Position numbers and translations under genes: made by a program. Under the pieces are notes generated by a model. The model was given only the letters and a program-made list of their open reading frames with translations, had not been told where the DNA came from and made no database searches. 64,000 bases of DNA from Cannabis sativa (Eukaryota > Streptophyta > Magnoliopsida > Rosales > Cannabaceae), in assembly GCF_029168945.1 (NCBI RefSeq), contig NC_083602.1:32909323-32973322 (forward strand). The letters run 5' to 3'. Shown here in pieces: positions 24,131 to 34,594 of this stretch (positions are counted from its first letter, which is position 1; the number at the start of each line of letters is the position of its first letter).

Positions 24131-24148
24131 TCCTCGGCAACGGCGCCA
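24131..24148 (-). other. Primer binding site for tRNA-Asp
   Basis: The + strand TCCTCGGCAACGGCGCCA matches the 3' end of plant tRNA-Asp with one difference. It lies 6 bases from the 5' LTR, as in Athila and Tat elements. Confidence 0.88.
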
Positions 24149-24154
24149 AAAACT

Positions 24155-25386
24155 TGTTACGAAAATTATGGTTAATACGCAAGTATACGCAATCAAGTAG
24201 TATCTCACGCAAGTGAGGTCGAACCACAGGGAATTGGACTAAGTACTACTAAATTATACTTATGATTCTATCTGGTAAAATAATACTTTTTGTGAATAAA
24301 ATAAAACAATTCAGAAAATTAAAAAGAATAAATGAAGATTAATTAAGATGAGAGATTAGGGAGGTGAATCCTGTTGTTAAGTTACCAATGTTAATACCTA
24401 ATTGCTATCCTTTTCTCAATGTGAATGACAGATTATGAATTAACCTAACTCTTTTCAGATCTTTAAGGTTCTAAATCTCATGTTCTCTAATTAACTTCTT
24501 AATTAAATCAACATGAAATCAGCATTAAGCAATAATCTTATTGTCACTAAGGCTATGTAAATACTTTCGTTTCACATCAAAACCTAGACTATCCAATTTT
24601 AGCATTCTTAATTCTCACTTTTCAGATTTCAAATTGAGATCATTAAACATGTAAAAGGTGATCAATCTTGCACATGGAATTAAACACAAATATAGATAGT
24701 ATTCACAATGAAGATGAAGGAATGTCAATTATTTATTAACTAGGCATAAACTTAAACAGCATTCATCATCCTCCCTTAATGGGAAATTTAGCTCATAAAA
24801 ATAATAATAACATCCATGATTAAATCTGAACAAAACTAAACATAAAAGAAAGAAATAAGGGTAAAAGAAAGAAACTAGAAGGTGATATCGCTCCGGGTCT
24901 TCAAGATAGCTTCCTCTCCACCTTCATCCACTATTTAGGTCTATTTCTGCTTAGTTTGACCTTCTGAGTCATATTCCTTATATAGGGATGAAAGGTGTGC
25001 CTCCAATTGAGAGAAAAATCAAAATTAGGTCAAAACCACGATGTCCGTACCTAGTCGCGACTAGACTTTAAGCTGGTCGCGACTATAGGAAAACCTCAAA
25101 AATCCAAGGTTCTGCCAAAATGTCGAAGTCGCAACCAGAGTCGCGACCACAGAAAAGGGTCGTGACCTGGCTCATTGGTGGTCGTGACTACTGATGCCTC
25201 TCGAGCAGATTTTTCCATTTTTTTGCCAGTTTGTCCCGTCTTTTCACCATTTGACTGAATTTGAACTTTGACACCCCGGGAACCTGAAACAATGAAAATC
25301 AAGCGTAAAATCGCTCCAAAAGACACCAATAGACGAGAAAATGCTTACTTTTTAGACCCAAAACATAGGCTAAATATAACCTAACA
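24155..25386 (-). repeat. Athila 5' LTR
   Basis: 1,232 bp, TGTTACGAAAATT to ACCTAACA, nearly identical to the 3' LTR once the solo LTR is removed from the latter. Promoter elements lie at 24977-25188. The CG-rich palindromes in this copy have more C-to-T/G-to-A variants (GTCGTGAC, GTCGCAAC) than in the 3' LTR. Confidence 0.93.
24977..25188 (-). promoter_or_regulatory. Athila LTR promoter: TATA box and GTCGCGAC cluster
   Basis: CCCTATATAAGG (24977-24988, read on -) is preceded by six GTCGCGAC or near copies at 25054, 25076, 25128, 25140, 25159 and 25181. The palindromic, evenly spaced motif looks like a binding site for a dimeric factor; no factor can be named from the sequence. Confidence 0.6.
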
Positions 25387-25391
25387 GAAAG

Positions 25392-26670
25392 CCCAAGGAT
25401 TTTTTAATATAGAGGTGGCTTACACCCAAGCCTTTGGAGTAGCTCCAGCACTGTCGAAAGCAGCAAGTGTATCAAGATACACTGGACAGTTCTCGACTCT
25501 ATTAATTACACCTTCTGGAATCCAATTTACCGACCGTACAATCTACAGACTCGCTGCCTCAAGGTATGCACCTACATAGGCTACTTTTCTTGGGTTCAAA
25601 GCAGCATAGACCGGATGCAGTGTTGCTCCCAGACAGGCACAAGCAAGTCAACAAACGGATGCTTCAAAATCGGGAATAAGCAGTCCCAAAACTAAAGAAA
25701 AAACTCAAAGCTTGAGCGAGCCTCTAAAAAAGGAAGGATGGGATATGAAGCCCAGTACCCAAAAGATATCAATTTGATAGATTCCCATGAGAACACGTAT
25801 CGGGAAATTTGTAACACTGTTCACTACCAGAAGCCACCTCCACTGTACAAGGGAGGTAAGCACAAGAGAAAATCTGAACAAGAAATGTCAATATCATGGT
25901 GATGTGGGGCACACCACCAAAGAATGTGATTACTTGAGGGACGAGATGGATAACCTGATAAAAAAATAGATATCTCCATGAGTGTGTGTTAATCCTTATT
26001 ATCTTTTTGGGACAAAAGGTAGGCCAAGGATAGGTGATAATTCTTAGACAACATGGAGCGAAAAATCCTCCTCGAGGGATAGTTTACCAATAAGCTTCAA
26101 GAATAAAGGCCTTTCAGGGGGCCCCAAATGTCTAGGCACCTAGAAACATGCAAGCTCCCAAAAGTGGAAACCCATACCCTCCGGGTATAGCTCTACCACC
26201 TGTTGACGGACATGTAGCAACCATTTCTGGAGGACCTCTTATTATTGGTAGTACAAGGAATGCCCATAAGAGGTATCTCAATGAACGTGAACAAGAAGGG
26301 GAGATGTGCACCTTAGTACAAATGCCTACACAAAGGTTGCGTATGATGAGCCTACCCATTACTTTCACGAAAGAGGATGCTAGACATGTACATTTTCCCC
26401 ATAACAACTCGTTGGTGATTAAGACTCAGATTGCCAATAAGAGAATGTCTCAAATTTTGGTGGACAATAGGAGTTCAATCAATATCCTATTTAAAGTCGC
26501 ATTCCAGGGGATCGGGTTACTTAAAAAAACCTTACACCTTGCCCAATCCAAATTTAGGGCTTTAATGAAGACTCACTGTTGCCTATGGGGAAGATGCAAC
26601 TCCCAGTTACATTGAATGGGGGTATAGCTAGAAGTAACACTTCATACGCATTAAAATACTAGACATTTGT
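25392..26670 (+). pseudogene. Tat-type gag and first half of protease, broken
   Basis: Gag: AQGFFNIEVAYTQAFG at the left edge; the nucleic-acid-binding CQYHGDVGHTTKECDYLRDE at about 25890-25950. After a spacer, ISGGPLIIGSTRNAHKRYL (about 26227-26283) and a protease-like stretch with ARHVHFPHNN, QILVDNRSSINILFKVAF (catalytic LVDxGSS, here LVDNRSS) follow at about 26370-26500. Stops and frameshifts separate the blocks. Confidence 0.7.
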
Positions 26671-28527
26671 TGTAATATCCCAAAAAGTGTGATTATATTT
26701 AATTGGACATATTTTATTAAATATGTAGCTATGAGAATATTAGGGTAAGATTATAATCTTACTAAAGCCAATTATGAGATAATTAGTGACTTTTGAGAAA
26801 ATGATTAAATGAGCGTAATTTATTAATTACATAGATTTTATTATAACATGTGGGTATTATATATATCATTTGAAAATAAAATATTTTCGAGTTCGATGAG
26901 CGTAAAAACTTGATGGTTTGGCTTTGAACAAAATACCCCTAAGTCATCAGTTGAGTGTTGAAATAAAGGTAAAATAATAATTTTCTAGGTTTTACCTTTT
27001 GTTTTACTTGAAATTCTAGTTAGTCCTAGCTGAATAAGATTTATTTTATTTGATTTAATTTATTGGATTAGTTAATTAAGAGATAGGATCAAATTGTATC
27101 ACACACAAAATACTCACCTTTTTCTCACTCTCTCTCCTTTGGTTCAAGAAAAACCAGAGGAAAACCCAGCTTTTCATCCCTAATTTTAGTCCATTTCTTG
27201 CTGAAAATCAACACTAGGAGCTGTCCAAAAGCTTGAGGTAAATTTCTTCACTTGTTATTAATGATTTCTAGGGTTTAGGGTTGAGAATTTTAAGAATTTT
27301 GCATGATTTTGGGTCAATAGATTGTGTTGAGTTCAGAGCATGTTCTTAGGCTTAATTCAAGGTTGTTTAAAGCTTTAATTACATGAGATAAGGGGTTGTT
27401 ATGCTTTGGTTGGGTGAGTTGAGTTCAAGAACTGAAAAACTCACTCAACCATGGTGTTTTTGTAATTTTAAGTTAAATGTTGGTTTTTAGTATTGAGATA
27501 TGTTGTATATATGATATTATATTAATCTAGAAAATTTGATTAGGTTTGGAAGAGTTTTGTGTTAGTTTTAACACAAAAATCAGGGTTTGTTTGTTTCTGC
27601 AGTGGGAAACGGTTAACTGTTTCTACAGGTACTATGAAAACGGTTAACCTTTTGACCTAGTGGGAAACCCCATTTTCTGAAAACGATGAGTTGTTTGTGG
27701 TGTTCTTGCAGTACCTAGGTTTTCGTATTTTATTGATATTTAAGTTATTTTTCCAAGATATTATTGATAGGGGTTTATCTCGTTTTAAGTTTAGGACCTA
27801 TTACGGGTTTGATTAAGTTATTTATCAAGTTGCCATTGTCATGACATAGGGCCCGAGATCGTCGAGCACCATTCCACTCAGGTCAGCCCGCACACCTGAC
27901 TTTGGACTAAGGTAAGAAAAGTCGATTGTACCGCATAGCATGTCAAAAGTAAGATACGGTAATTACCGTTATTTAGAAAGAGTTATTCCTCTCATTTGAA
28001 CCGCTATTAAGTTTCTTACTTATCGGTTGCTTCATTAGGCCACGATAGTGACATTAGAAACTCATTGGTAATGAGGGTTAAGTATGCTTTATAAAGTATT
28101 AGGATTAGCTTGTCTTATTAGACAAATAGTTGATTACAATGTGAATAGTTTCTTAAATTATATGTTTCAATGCATGTTCATTGTTATTTAGTACTTTATG
28201 TTATACATGATGTTTGTGTTACCTACTTTTCTTTTTGAGTCTTTGTGACTCACGGGTGCTTTGTGACTTAGTTGACAGGATCCGTCTTTTGTAATGTTTT
28301 GAGTATATAATAATTTTTTGTAATAAACTATTATGGTGGTATTTTAGTAAAATTTTATAACTAAGGGAATCCCCCAATCTAGTAATATATTTAACAAGGA
28401 ATCTATGTTATACTTTAATTAATTTTCCAAAGTTCTAATTAATCAACTCTTTCTTAAAACATTAGTTTATTATTATAAACTAATTTATAAAGCACACACG
28501 TGACGCCTTACGGGTTAGGGCATCACA
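26671..28527 (+). mobile_element. Solo gypsy-type LTR in the Tat relic
   Basis: 1,857 bp, TGTAATATCCC to GGGCATCACA, related to 7671-10238 (same opening, CT-rich leader near 27115, the block TGACTTTGGACT, and hairpins at 27956-27969, 28061-28075 and 28084-28099). Target duplication TTTGT (26666-26670) against TTCGA (28528-28532) is poor. Removing the LTR and one copy restores the frame TFVVVDCPTAYNTILGRP, which supports the boundaries. Confidence 0.88.
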
Positions 28528-28960
28528 TTCGATGTAGTGGACTGCCCTACCGCCTACAACACTATTTTAGGACGACCTATCCTAGTTGAAATCAAAGCGA
28601 TGACTTCCATCTAGCATCTGTTTATGAAGTTTCTGTGTGACAACAGAAGTGCTGGAACGGTGAGGGGTGACCAAAAGAGTACATTCAAGTGGTATAGTGT
28701 CTCCGCCAAAAACGTTTTCATGATGAGAGAAGAAACTGGAGAAAAAAATCTTGAGATACATGTCCATCTAATACTGGGGGTAGTATGGGAAAAAGATGAG
28801 TTAGATCTCTCAGTGGGAGTGGAAAGAATGATTGAACCACTAGAGGATGTGGAAGAATTTTCATCAGCGAGACGGATCCCACCAAAGTCATCAATGTGGG
28901 ACGGAACCTGCCTCTAGTAGTCAAAGAAAAATAGTGACAAAAATCAAAGCCAACTTGGTT
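28528..28960 (+). pseudogene. Tat-type protease end and linker
   Basis: VVDCPTAYNTILGRPIL continues the protease, followed by KAMTS, HLFMKFLCDNRSAGTVRGDQ (usual wording STYHLKMKFPT..GVGEVRGDQ) and, in another frame, DPTKVINVGRNLPL, the usual lead-in to reverse transcriptase. There are several frame changes. Confidence 0.7.
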
Positions 28961-29129
28961 TCCTAGTGTGGAGCCATGCATATACGACGAGGATCAGTCC
29001 CCATGTAATTTTCCATAACCTAAACATAGATTCGAACGCAGATCCAATCCAATAGAAGCGGAGATCGTTAGATCCGGTATGTTCAAAAGCCGTGAAGGTG
29101 GAGGTAGAGAAGTTGACATCCATAGAGTT

Positions 29130-29880
29130 CCTCAGTGAAGCTCTATACCTGGTGTGGCTTGCTAACTCATTTTTTTGTCTGAAAGCTAAATGGAACCTGG
29201 AGGATGTGTATTGACTTTGCGGACCTATTCAAAGTCTATCCAAAAGATTGTTTCTCGCTCCCCTAGATAGACCAGATGGTGGATGCGATGCCCAAATACA
29301 AACTTCTATGCTTCATGTATGCATACTTTGGCTATAATCAGATCAAAATGTATGTAGCAGACCAAGAGCACACTAGTTTTCAAACAGAAAAAGTAATATA
29401 CTGCTACCTTGTGATGCCCTTCGGGCTCAAGAATGGTAGAGTGACCTATCAACGCTTAGTGAGGAAGATGTTTAAGGATGCCTTGGGAAAAAAACATGGA
29501 ATTGTATGTCGACGATATACTGGTGAAGTAAAAGACTTTTGGGGGAGCATGGAAGTGATTTAGAGGAGGGCTTCTTGATAATTGGGAAATACGAAATGAA
29601 ACTAAACTTGAAGAAATATACCTTTTGAGTTTTTAGGGAAATTCTTAGGTTTCATCGTCAATTTCCACGGAATTTAAGCATATCCGGAGAAGATAGATAA
29701 TCTTCTAGACATGCCTTCCCTAAGAAAACATAACGACGTCCAAATTTTAACCGAAATAATTGCAGCACTTAGCAAGTTTGTGTCCAAAGAAACTGACAAA
29801 TGCATTTCGATTTTTAACATCCTTCGTGGAAGAAAAAAAATTGAATTAACTAATGAGTGCGAAGAGGCTTACCAGCCATG
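29130..29880 (+). pseudogene. Tat-type reverse transcriptase and RNase H remnants
   Basis: Fragments of MCIDF.DL, YPKDCFSLP, IDQMVDA, MYAYFGYNQIKMYVADQEHT, VMPFGLKNGRVTYQRLV and a decayed catalytic region (VCRRYTGE where VYIDD is expected). These are followed by FLGFIVNFHGI, and KCISIFNILRG and LTNECEEAYQ near 29800-29880. The catalytic YxDD is lost. Confidence 0.7.
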
Positions 29881-30050
29881 TCTGGACGACACGGTTGTAT
29901 CATTCAGTGATGTTGATTCTACACAAGTCCATTACCCTCACAACAACCCACTGTTTATGAAAGTGCAATTAGCAAACATGCTTGTAGCATGATCCATGAT
30001 CGATGATGGGGCCTCATAGTACAGCCTCTTCAAAACCGCTACATAGTAAT
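29881..30050 (+). pseudogene. Second protease-like fragment, out of order
   Basis: FSDVDSTQVHYPHNNPLFM followed by SMIDDGAS and SLFKTA resembles the protease block at 26370-26500 but lies after RNase H sequence. It is a diverged second copy, not the continuation of the same domain. Confidence 0.5.
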
Positions 30051-30495
30051 TATATAATTAGAGGTAATTGAGGGCTCTAATTACGCTTTTTAATTCTTAT
30101 AGTCCTATGAGAATTGATAAAATAATTAGTAATTAATTATAATAAAAAAAATAATAAATTTTATTACTTAATATTTAAAATTAAAAAAACTTAGTAATTA
30201 TATTGACTTAACTTCTTAGTTACTTATAATTACACAACTAATTTACAAACAGACAAAATTGTAAAAACCTTCAATTACACCTAATTGTGTAATCACCACT
30301 TATGTAATGACACATTTAACCATAAGACAATATCTTTAAGAAGTTTGAGTAAAAATTATATAATATATAAATTAGTAATTATCAATTTTTTATTAGGATG
30401 TTCATATAATTTGTAATGTATAGTTTCAAATTCCAATCAATTTGAACCGAATCAGACTAAATGAATTCGACCTCAATGATTTGGTTAATCCAAAC

Positions 30496-30958
30496 TGTTT
30501 AAAATATTCGATCACAATTTTAAAATTTTTGTGAACTAAATATTAATATTTAGTAACAATTTTAAGTAAAATATTAATATTGACTTAATATTGTTATGAT
30601 AATAATTTTTTATGTACAACAAACTTGTTAAAAGTAAATAAAATTATTAAAAAATAAACAATTATTGTAAAAAAAAAATTAAAAGTACAACATACAAACC
30701 ATAATTTTGAACCAAATTAATCCATGAATTAATTTAGTTTGTTTTGATATTTAATTTGATAATTTAGTTAGTACTGTTATACTGGTTTGGTTTGAAAACC
30801 AATAAGTGAACACTACTTTTTGTTCTATTTTCAAATATGACCCAGCAACTTTAATATATCGAAGGATAATAAAAGAAAGAGATTTTTTTTATTTTTAATC
30901 TTCAAACAGTTTCTTTTGTATTTTTACGAAATTCTACATAGAAATCCTTATTGCAACT
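30496..30958. repeat. 463-bp tandem duplication, copy 1
   Basis: Starts TGTTTAAAATATTCGATC and runs directly into copy 2. Same length as copy 2, with scattered substitutions. Confidence 0.92.
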
Positions 30959-31421
30959 TGTTTAAAATACTCGATCACAATTTTAAAATTTTTGTGAACG
31001 AAATATTAATATTTAGTAATAATTTTAAGTAAAATATTAATATTGACTTAATATTGTTATGATAATAATTTTTTATGTACAACAAACTCGTTAAAAGTAA
31101 ATAAAATTATTAAAGAATAAATAATTATTGTAAAAAAAAATTAAAAGTACAACATACAAACCATAATTTTGAACCAAATTAATCCATGAATTAATTTAAT
31201 TTGTTTTGATATTTAATTTGATAATTTAGTTGGTACTGTTATACTGGTTTGGTTTGAAAACCAATACGTGAAGACCACTTTTCGTTCCATTTTCAAATAT
31301 GACCCAGCAACTTTAATATATCGAAGGAAAATAAAAGAAAGGGATTTTTTTTATTTTTACACTTCAAAACAGTTTCTTTCGTATTTTTACGAAATTCTGT
31401 ATAGAAACCTCTATTGCAACT
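30959..31421. repeat. 463-bp tandem duplication, copy 2
   Basis: Starts TGTTTAAAATACTCGATC and ends CTATTGCAACT. After about 30 bases a short third repeat (CCCCTATTGCAACTAGGGC) follows. It ends about 400 bp from the RPS3A stop codon. Confidence 0.92.
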
Positions 31422-31823
31422 AGCGCTGTAACTTAAATTGCAACAAAAAATCGTACAGAAACCCCTATTGCAACTAGGGCTGGAACCACTTTAAAAACTC
31501 AAACCATAAATTTGAAAAAAAAAAAATTAAAAAAATAGTATATGGGATAATTTCCCTAATTAATGCAATTAATTACTTAATTATTAAATAAATCATAAGC
31601 ATAACTTTCTCAACACAAAATACTCAGGCATAAAACATGTAAAGGAATCTATAAATATGAAAAGAAAAAGCAAAAGATAATACACGACCATGCCTGTTAA
31701 GTCTTACAAGAGCAAAATTTCCATCAATACAAATTCTACTACTTGTCAAACACAATCCCGCAAAATTGAACAAACTGGCTTAAATGTTCCTAATTTAATC
31801 GAAAAGAGAAATTTTGAATTTCA

Positions 31824-33757
31824 TTATGCTCCAACGACCTCGGTGACCTCACCCTCGACCACTGCTTCATCAGCTGGTCTGTCAACCTTCACTCCAACAT
31901 CCTCTGAGTAATCACCATGAACCTACACCAGAAATTTAACAAATCAAAATCTAAACCCCCCAAAAAATGAGCATGTCCTGTATGGTAGCAATGAGGATTA
32001 AATTAGAAGGGGTTAAGAATGGAATCCAATGTATACCTCCATCAGCTTGCCAAGATCGAATTTGGGAGCTTTAAGGATCTTCACTTTGCGAATGAAAACA
32101 TTCTGGAGTGGGTAGATGCTAGATGTTGCCTTCTCAATCTCTCTACCAATCATTTCAGGAATAAACTTGTTGACCAAATCCTTAAGATCACAGGATGTGG
32201 CCTGGTTGATCATAATTTCCCTCATCTTTCTCCTAATCTGACAAAGAGGAATTTCAAACAGCAAACAAAGATTGTTCATACCCATTTCTAAATGTCATCA
32301 TAGCCTACTAGATGAAAGAATGGAGCTTTTAAAGGTTCAATCAATTGAATCAAACCTGACGGATTTGGCTGGACTGGGCATAGCAGGTCCTCTTGACCTG
32401 GTTGGCACGTCTCTTTGTGAAAGCAATGCAGAACATCCTGAGGGTGTAGTTGTCAGTGGTCTTGACATCCACATGAGCCTCAATTAGTGTTTGCCACTTG
32501 CGCACAAGCGACCTCAGCTTATCCGTGGTGAAGTCCATTCCCTGTAAGTTTTGCATGATTATAGTTAAATACATAAAACAATGATGAAAAATTTATATTG
32601 TAAACATAATTTTGAAAGAAAACTAATGAGTTTCATGAAGAACTTTACCCAGAAGTTTGTGAGAACATTCTTCCCTTGAACATCTTCAGCTCTCAAACGG
32701 ATTTTCCTGTAAGCATGATCTTCATCCTTTTGGAGATCAGCCAAGGAAACCTCAAACACTCTATGTTTAAGACCTTCAGAGGCAATCTGTGAGAACATAA
32801 AAACACAAATTAAATATAAATGAAGCTATACAGCATGCACTCAGTCAATTATACAATACAAAGAAAGATTACGCAAATCAGCCCAATTAGATATATGAAA
32901 TAACATAAATGTTGAGCTTATAAAATTATAACAAAAGAAACAACCACTAACTGATGTAAAATAGGTTTTTGTTCAAAATTTTCGTCCTAATGCCCTTAAA
33001 CACCGAAGTTATCATCATAATAATACAGATAGCTCTCACCATTGGTAGCGTGCATAAATGAAAAGATGAAAAAATGACTTCTTTAGTCTAGTTAGGAATC
33101 ACATTCTCCACCAAAGCATCCAATAATGTAAAATAGAGCCAAAAAAACAGTAAAAGAAAAACCCTTTTTCTATTAGTCTAAAAACTGCAAATCCATGAGC
33201 AACTAAATTAACCCTTGAAGCGACTATCCCGAAAATAATAATATGAGCAATAATAATAAAAATCATAAAAGCTTGAAATTTCAGGAGATAAACCTTGGTT
33301 CCCTGAGTTCTGGTGACAAGAGTTTTGCCAACTTGTCTTTGGTTGAAGAGAGAAGGAGCTTTGATGTCATACCAATCCTTCTTGGCAAACGGATCGGCTC
33401 TGCATTATATTATTGATATAAAAACTTGTTAGCACAATAATTTCTTCAGACACTCTCATTATCAAAAATCTAAGTAACAGTACCAATCTTGTTTCTCAAA
33501 GATAACTTCTATGAATTTTTTTAGAAAAATAAATAGATTAAAATCAAACAGAAAAGTGCGAATTCCACTTACGCCTTCTTCTTCCCTCCCTTCTTACCCT
33601 TGGAAATCCTCTTGTTCTTCCTGAAAATCAAATCACATGTTAAAAAAAGAAAGAGAGAGATAAACAGAACCCCAATTTCAGAAGAAGATTAATCTCCACA
33701 ATAACATCCATAAAGAATATGTTAGAGAGAAAGAGATGAGATGTACCCGACGGCCAT
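31824..33757 (-). CDS. RPS3A: Cytosolic small-subunit ribosomal protein eS1 (S3a)
   Basis: An intact seven-exon gene. Coding exons on -: 33747-33757, 33573-33620, 33294-33399, 32649-32786, 32356-32541, 32037-32237 and 31824-31922 (789 bases; 262 residues plus TAA). Every intron is GT-AG and every junction keeps frame. The product starts [20 protein letters not shown] (basic N-terminus), continues with [17 protein letters not shown] and [16 protein letters not shown] wording (here [12 protein letters not shown]), and ends with an acidic tail finishing EVVGA. Length and wording fit plant eS1, a core protein of the 40S subunit near the mRNA exit region. The start is the ATG after a pyrimidine-rich leader; the very short first coding exon (11 bases) is the expected plant form. 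Retrotransposons flank it on both sides but none enters it. It is probably a functional member of a small gene family. Confidence 0.96.
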
Positions 33758-33975
33758 GGTTGGAGAGAATAGAAGAGTGGAGTAGAGGTGCTAGGGTTTT
33801 TTGAGTTTGAGAAGCGGAGGAAGTGACTGAGTAATATGCATCCAATTACACAAGTAGACTAATCTACACATTTACATGCATAAACCCCTAGGGCACCTTC
33901 CTCGTGTTTCTTAAATCTCTTCCTGGGCTTTGTATACGGGCCACTACTTTGTGGGCTCATTCTCCAAAGCCCGTT
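33758..33975 (-). promoter_or_regulatory. RPS3A leader and core promoter with telo-box and site II-type motifs
   Basis: Read on -, AAACCCTA (33792-33799, a telo-box) lies 35 bases upstream of the start codon, in or near the leader. TGGGCT words (site II type, TGGGCY) lie at 33924-33929 and 33952-33957 as read on +, with GGCCC/AGCCC words between and beyond. Telo-box plus site II is the usual signature of plant translation-machinery genes expressed in dividing cells. No TATA box is evident. Confidence 0.75.
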
Positions 33976-34355
33976 AAATTTTTCTTTTTTCCGTTTCTTT
34001 TCTTTCTCCTACTTAAAATCGTATTATTTTTTGAGATAATTACATCAAATTTTTAATTTTTTTACTTTTATATTGTGGGGTGGAATTTTTTTAAAATATT
34101 ATATTTTTGTTCAAAAATACTGCGTATTATATTAAGTTTTCACTGTTGTTCTACTATTATTTTTAGTTGTTTTGTTTTGTGTTCCACTGTTGTTTTATAA
34201 AAACATAATATTTTTGAAAAGATTTCTGTATGACTTTATTTTTGTAAAAGTTAACCAAAATTTTAATATTTTGTAAGTTTTCTTAATTTTTTTATAAATT
34301 ACGGATTTTTTTAAAGTTTTTACATTGTAGAATGTATTTTGACATTTTATTACTT
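33976..34355. other. AT-rich upstream region of RPS3A
   Basis: T-rich DNA beyond the promoter; I see no gene, repeat or clear element. Confidence 0.5.
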
Positions 34356-34558
34356 TTATACTGTCACACGGCAGTTTTTACTTTTTTACTATACACTTTA
34401 TATACTGTCTTTTTTAAAATAGTATAAAACTTGCGTGTATATACTGTACACTTTATTTATCTTTTTTATGTGCTTTTTTAAATTAAAAAGAATTAGTAAA
34501 TAAATTTGATGTGATGTTGCTTATTATATTGTTGGAGATCCATTCTTTTAATACAATC

Positions 34559-34594
<36 letters not shown>

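Larger units (their letters stand above)
7637..25386 (-). mobile_element. Athila-type Ty3/gypsy element, complete but dead and nested
   Basis: In sense order (- strand) it has a 5' LTR (24155-25386), a tRNA-Asp primer site, gag, protease, reverse transcriptase, RNase H, integrase, an env-like third ORF, a polypurine tract and a 3' LTR (7637-11444). LTR ends are TGTTA/TAACA. The flanking target duplication is GAGAG (7632-7636) against GAAAG (25387-25391), one mismatch. Three solo LTRs interrupt it; without them it is about 11.4 kb. Gag and protease wording, the Asp primer and the extra ORF after integrase are typical of Athila elements. Several stops and frameshifts make it non-coding. It lies in the gag of an older Tat-type element. 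Confidence 0.93.
25392..30050 (+). mobile_element. Decayed Tat-type (Ogre/Retand-like) gypsy relic
   Basis: Scattered gag, protease, reverse transcriptase and RNase H fragments run in + order, with frameshifts throughout and a nested LTR at 26671-28527. The gag zinc-finger wording CxYHxxxGHTTxxC, the ISGGPLIIGSTRNAHKRY block and the HFPHNNSLVI protease wording are typical of Tat-lineage elements. No LTRs of its own are visible. It continues left of the Athila element at 7539-7636. Confidence 0.75.
30051..31689. other. AT-rich intergenic region 3' of RPS3A
   Basis: Very AT-rich with no open frame. It contains the 463-bp tandem duplication 30496-31421 and a third short piece of the same unit (about 31450-31480). 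No TE coding is recognisable. A TIR element or satellite fragment is possible but not shown. Confidence 0.6.

Noticed and set aside
24131..24148. tRNA-Asp gene fragment
   Set aside because: Only the last 18 bases match; its place beside an LTR shows it is a primer binding site.
32019..32291. Open frame of 90 codons on + across RPS3A exon 6
   Set aside because: It is antisense to an exon with clear splice junctions and has no features of its own.
32787..33293. Possible box C/D snoRNA in RPS3A introns (ATGATGA words on - at about 33012 and in the intron 32238-32355)
   Set aside because: No CTGA box at a suitable distance and no terminal stem, so a snoRNA is not supported.
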